Assembly (NCBI GenBank): GCA_037976565.1
Contig: CP137685.1
Span: 24,677,695 to 24,741,694 of the forward strand
Source of the DNA: Mesocentrotus franciscanus
Lineage: Eukaryota > Echinodermata > Echinoidea > Camarodonta > Strongylocentrotidae
Reading direction: 5' to 3'
Length of the DNA stretch: 64,000 bases
Part shown: piece by piece, positions 61,035 to 64,000 of the stretch
How the letters are laid out: each line of letters starts with the position of its first letter
How positions within the stretch are numbered: position 1 is the first letter of the stretch
The notes under the pieces: generated by a model
The model's database searches: none
Told to the model about the DNA's origin: nothing
The model's input: the letters and a program-made list of their open reading frames with translations, nothing else
Position numbers and translations under genes: made by a program

Positions 61035-61412
61035 TTGTAATCCGGCCACACTGTGAATTCTATTTTTCGCACTGTGAAGTATTTTCACAGAGTGGCCACA
61101 CTGTGAAATGTATGTCATAACGTATTCACATGGTGAAAAATCTGTTTTTTATAGTGTGGACTATTTTTCACAGTTTGGCCACACTGTGAAATCATTTTCA
61201 CATTGTGAGCAGGTACATTCACAATGTGAAATCGAATTTCACAATGTGAACATTGTGTGGTTTACCACATTGTGGCGGTGTTCACACTGTGAAAACATTC
61301 TGTTCATAGTGTGGACTGTGTGTTCACACTGTGTTCACAGTGTGGATTGTGTTTTTACACTGTGTTTCACACTGTGAATGAGTGTGAATGAGTTTGTTCT
61401 TTCCAGCAGGGA
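61035..61412. repeat. Block of dense TTCACACTGTGAA palindromes
   Basis: About twenty overlapping words of the CACACTGTGAA, TTCACAGTGTGG and TTCACAATGTGAA kind, in both orientations, in about 370 bp, ending near CCAGCAGGGAT. Each word is itself a near-palindrome. Not a uniform tandem repeat. Confidence 0.8.
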
Positions 61413-61419
61413 TACTGAA

Positions 61420-62640
61420 CATGAACATGACTATCAAACTAGACAAGTAACAACCAAATAACGGGGAAAAATAACGGAACATACTATATGTAAAGTAAAA
61501 GTAACGTGTAAGAATTATTAATGCATGTTACTGTAGTTTTATCAAGGAGTGTTTTTTTTTTCTTTTCGGGAAAGAAAAAGTGCGCCCCTGTTTTGTTGAA
61601 AGGAATCGCCGAGGCTGTGAGCGACAGAGAAGGGTTATTGAACAGTCTCAGAAATGTTGTTACAACCCTCGGAATGAAAAAAAGATTGTGTATGCAACGC
61701 TCCGATAATGGAGCTCGTATTGCCTTTGGGTGTTTGTCCAGTTTTCCAGATGAAAAGCATTGATCGGGAAAGAGACTCGGTAGGGGATGATGAAAATTCA
61801 TGACTGTGACATTTTTTCTTGCTTAAAAGTTTCTCATCTGATATTCATCACGTCGTCTCAGGGCGGTATTCTTGACATGTTTTTTCCTACCTTCACGCCA
61901 GGCAACGACGGTCGAAAATATTTTAAGAAACGATCAATTGCTAAATGAAATATAATTCTCGCATCTTAAAAGCATGAGATGTTCGATGTAACGGTATTTT
62001 CATATTATTGAAGAAGGAAATTATAAATAAAACTGTAAACAAAATATTGGGTAAAAATGCATCACAGGTGTCCTTGGGTGATCTTTGTTCAACAATGTAT
62101 TAAAAGATGACCGTAATTGAGCAATAGATTTTCCACATTGGGTATTTCGACAGGAGGGGTGGGGGTGCGCGGTCATACCCCTATCTACCATTAATTGACG
62201 TCCCAGTGAAACTTATTACGAATCAGTATGACATTGACAAGGATGGACCAAACCAGGTAGATGTGAATGCTCACCTGGTGCTCCCATGGTGAGAATACAC
62301 CTCGACGGCAGCTAATGACCTCACTTCTCTCCCAACATTATTCAAGTATGCAATTGAACATCACTATAATACCAATAGGAGTCTTCTTCAAATATATCAA
62401 AAAAAATGTTGTGTACTTTGCTGCAAACGAGTCAAACACCCTCTAAAACCCAATATGGCATTTTTCCATTTCACCATGGTCGGAAAAGTATGTTGTACAT
62501 GCTATTAGACAACTTTTAGCTGTTTGGACTGTAAGTTACAAATTATGGACATTTGTTCTTTTATATAATGAATTGATCTCTATCTAGTCGATCCATCTTT
62601 TGCAATGGAAGGAGGGCAAAATCGATGTTAAAAATGGGTG
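61420..62640. other. No gene seen
   Basis: A 240-bp open frame near 61521-61763 has no family resemblance and starts in a T run; not called. Confidence 0.35.
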
Positions 62641-62645
62641 TTTAA

Positions 62646-63032
62646 AGATAAAGTTGACTCCTGGTCATGCGATTGCATTGTGAAAGAAACGGTGTGGAAT
62701 CGATCAGAAAAAAGTTGATCATGTAGCATTTAAGTATTGGTGTGTACTGCAAGGTTCTGGAATCATCAAAATGATAAGAAATTTGGCCCAGTCTTGGTAA
62801 AAGTAACAAGAACTGTACACAGAAAGATGTATATGGGACTACACAAACATGTGGCATAAAAATGAGGTCCTCATTTTTAAGCTGTTACATGTCATAATTG
62901 GAATATGAAGGCATTTGAAGAGCCATGCTTTTCAGGGAACATTTTTTCTCTGATATTCTTCCACACTTGCATAATAACAATGAAATTGCTCACAAATTAT
63001 TTTTCACCTCTCCCCAGAACTCAACCTTCTCT
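62646..63032 (+). mobile_element. TTAA-type MITE, family A (copy 2)
   Basis: TTAA at 62642-62645 and 63033-63036, ends AGATAAAGTTGACTCCTGG and, inverted, AGAGAAGGTTGAGTTCTGG. 387 bp, inverted relative to 56365-56749. Confidence 0.85.
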
Positions 63033-63039
63033 TTAAGAC

Positions 63040-64000
63040 GTATATTACAAAGAATAAAAATGGAAATTTCCAACTGTGTCATTTATGGTTATAAAATACA
63101 ACATATTCTTCCAAAATGCAAGAATTGGTTTAACATATACTTTAAGGCAAATGGTTCTGCATTGAAAACACAAATGATGTATCTGTCATTGAGAAACCGG
63201 ACAAATTCAGGCACGGTCTCCTATCTTCAACAAATCTAATAACTTGAATCGTTAATTTCGTTTGATTTGTAATAAAATGTCGGAGTGTTCGCACTCCATC
63301 TAGTTCTCATATTTCTGCTTATGAATAATTCTTGTGAAGGGCAACGAACGATAGGATTATATTTCTGTACTTTCCTTATTCCTCTGACATATTTCATGTT
63401 TCTTCAGCCTCTTCATTATTTTGGGTTCATTACAGAAATTGATCCGGGGTAATACTCTCTCAAGAGTGTTACAGCGAGACAAACATCCTTTGGAGTAAAT
63501 GAATCGCTCGGCTTGAGGATTACTGCTGCTCATGATGGAGTACTCGGAGAGCACAAAACCTAATAATGATCTTACCAAGATGGAGAATTATGGAGAAGAC
63601 TCCCTCTCTCTCTCTCTCTCTTTCTCTCTTCTTCCTAACAGGCTTAGAGAAAGAGCCCTTACCAGTTTATTGCAAAAACCAATTAAAACAGCGTTGGAAG
63701 GCCTTAATTTGATCCGTGTGGACTCTTGATGACACTGGAGTGTACTGATTGCATTTTGTTTCCATAAGAATATCCCCTAAAAATTATCTTTTATAACACA
63801 TGTATTGTTAAATGTTACATTAATAATAATGTAGTGTAAGCAGTATTTCACCTTATAGACCAAAACTTATCATGTATTCGCTTATTTAGATACATCAACA
63901 CACGCCTCATAACTCCAATTTACAAAGGTCAAAGGCATTCCTAAGTCTTCCCCTGTCCTTCATGAGATAAATGCATGGCCTTAAAGAATATTAATCAGGA
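63040..64000. other. No gene seen
   Basis: Only a short CT repeat (63602-63628) stands out. Confidence 0.35.

Noticed and set aside
61521..61763. 80-codon plus-strand frame
   Set aside because: No family resemblance, no splice context, starts in a T run.
62925..63239. 104-codon plus-strand frame
   Set aside because: Its first part lies inside the TTAA MITE and the equivalent frame recurs only in the other MITE copy.

Overview
The window is animal nuclear DNA. Coding sequence is split into short exons with GT-AG introns, and most of the 64 kb is intron or intergenic DNA filled with microsatellites, minisatellites, SINE and LINE remnants and fold-back DNA elements. The repeat types and the two genes suggest a marine deuterostome, most likely an echinoderm such as a sea urchin. 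That assignment is inferred from repeat style, not from a diagnostic marker.

Layout. 1-2.3 kb holds a 590-bp TTAA-flanked fold-back element, a dispersed repeat carrying perfect AGGTCA direct repeats, and a hAT-like MITE. 2373-6916 (+) is a complete six-exon gene for a 274-residue class I SAM-dependent methyltransferase; intron 1 contains a decayed LINE reverse transcriptase. 7-15 kb has no recognised gene, but it holds a 71-bp minisatellite, an inverted pair of CTCTGACATTTTTAC-type arrays and several small MITEs and SINEs.

15390-39679 (-) is a follistatin-like 4/5 gene. In transcription order it encodes a short leader segment, a Kazal domain, two EF-hands, two Ig domains and the large C-terminal domain. 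Twelve distinct coding exons join in phase to 815 residues; only the N-terminal signal-peptide exon(s) are missing. The five middle exons (EF-hands, Ig1, Ig2) occur twice, at 19650-25276 and 27502-32078, either side of a gap of exactly 500 N. The duplicated exons differ by only three silent changes. The contig ends at the gap lie inside low-complexity arrays, so two alleles of one locus placed in series is the most likely explanation. A true tandem duplication would nevertheless remain in frame (783 bp).

40-64 kb shows no gene I can support. It is presumably the far 5' part of the FSTL locus or intergenic DNA, with two TTAA-type MITE families each present as an inverted pair, GA/CTT-rich tracts, LINE 3' ends and an unusual block of short CACTGTGAA palindromes. 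I found no clear novel multi-gene system. The most interesting items are the duplicated FSTL block with its insertion polymorphisms, the 39-bp intronic array with a 25-monomer higher-order unit, and the repeat-borne nuclear-receptor-type sites.
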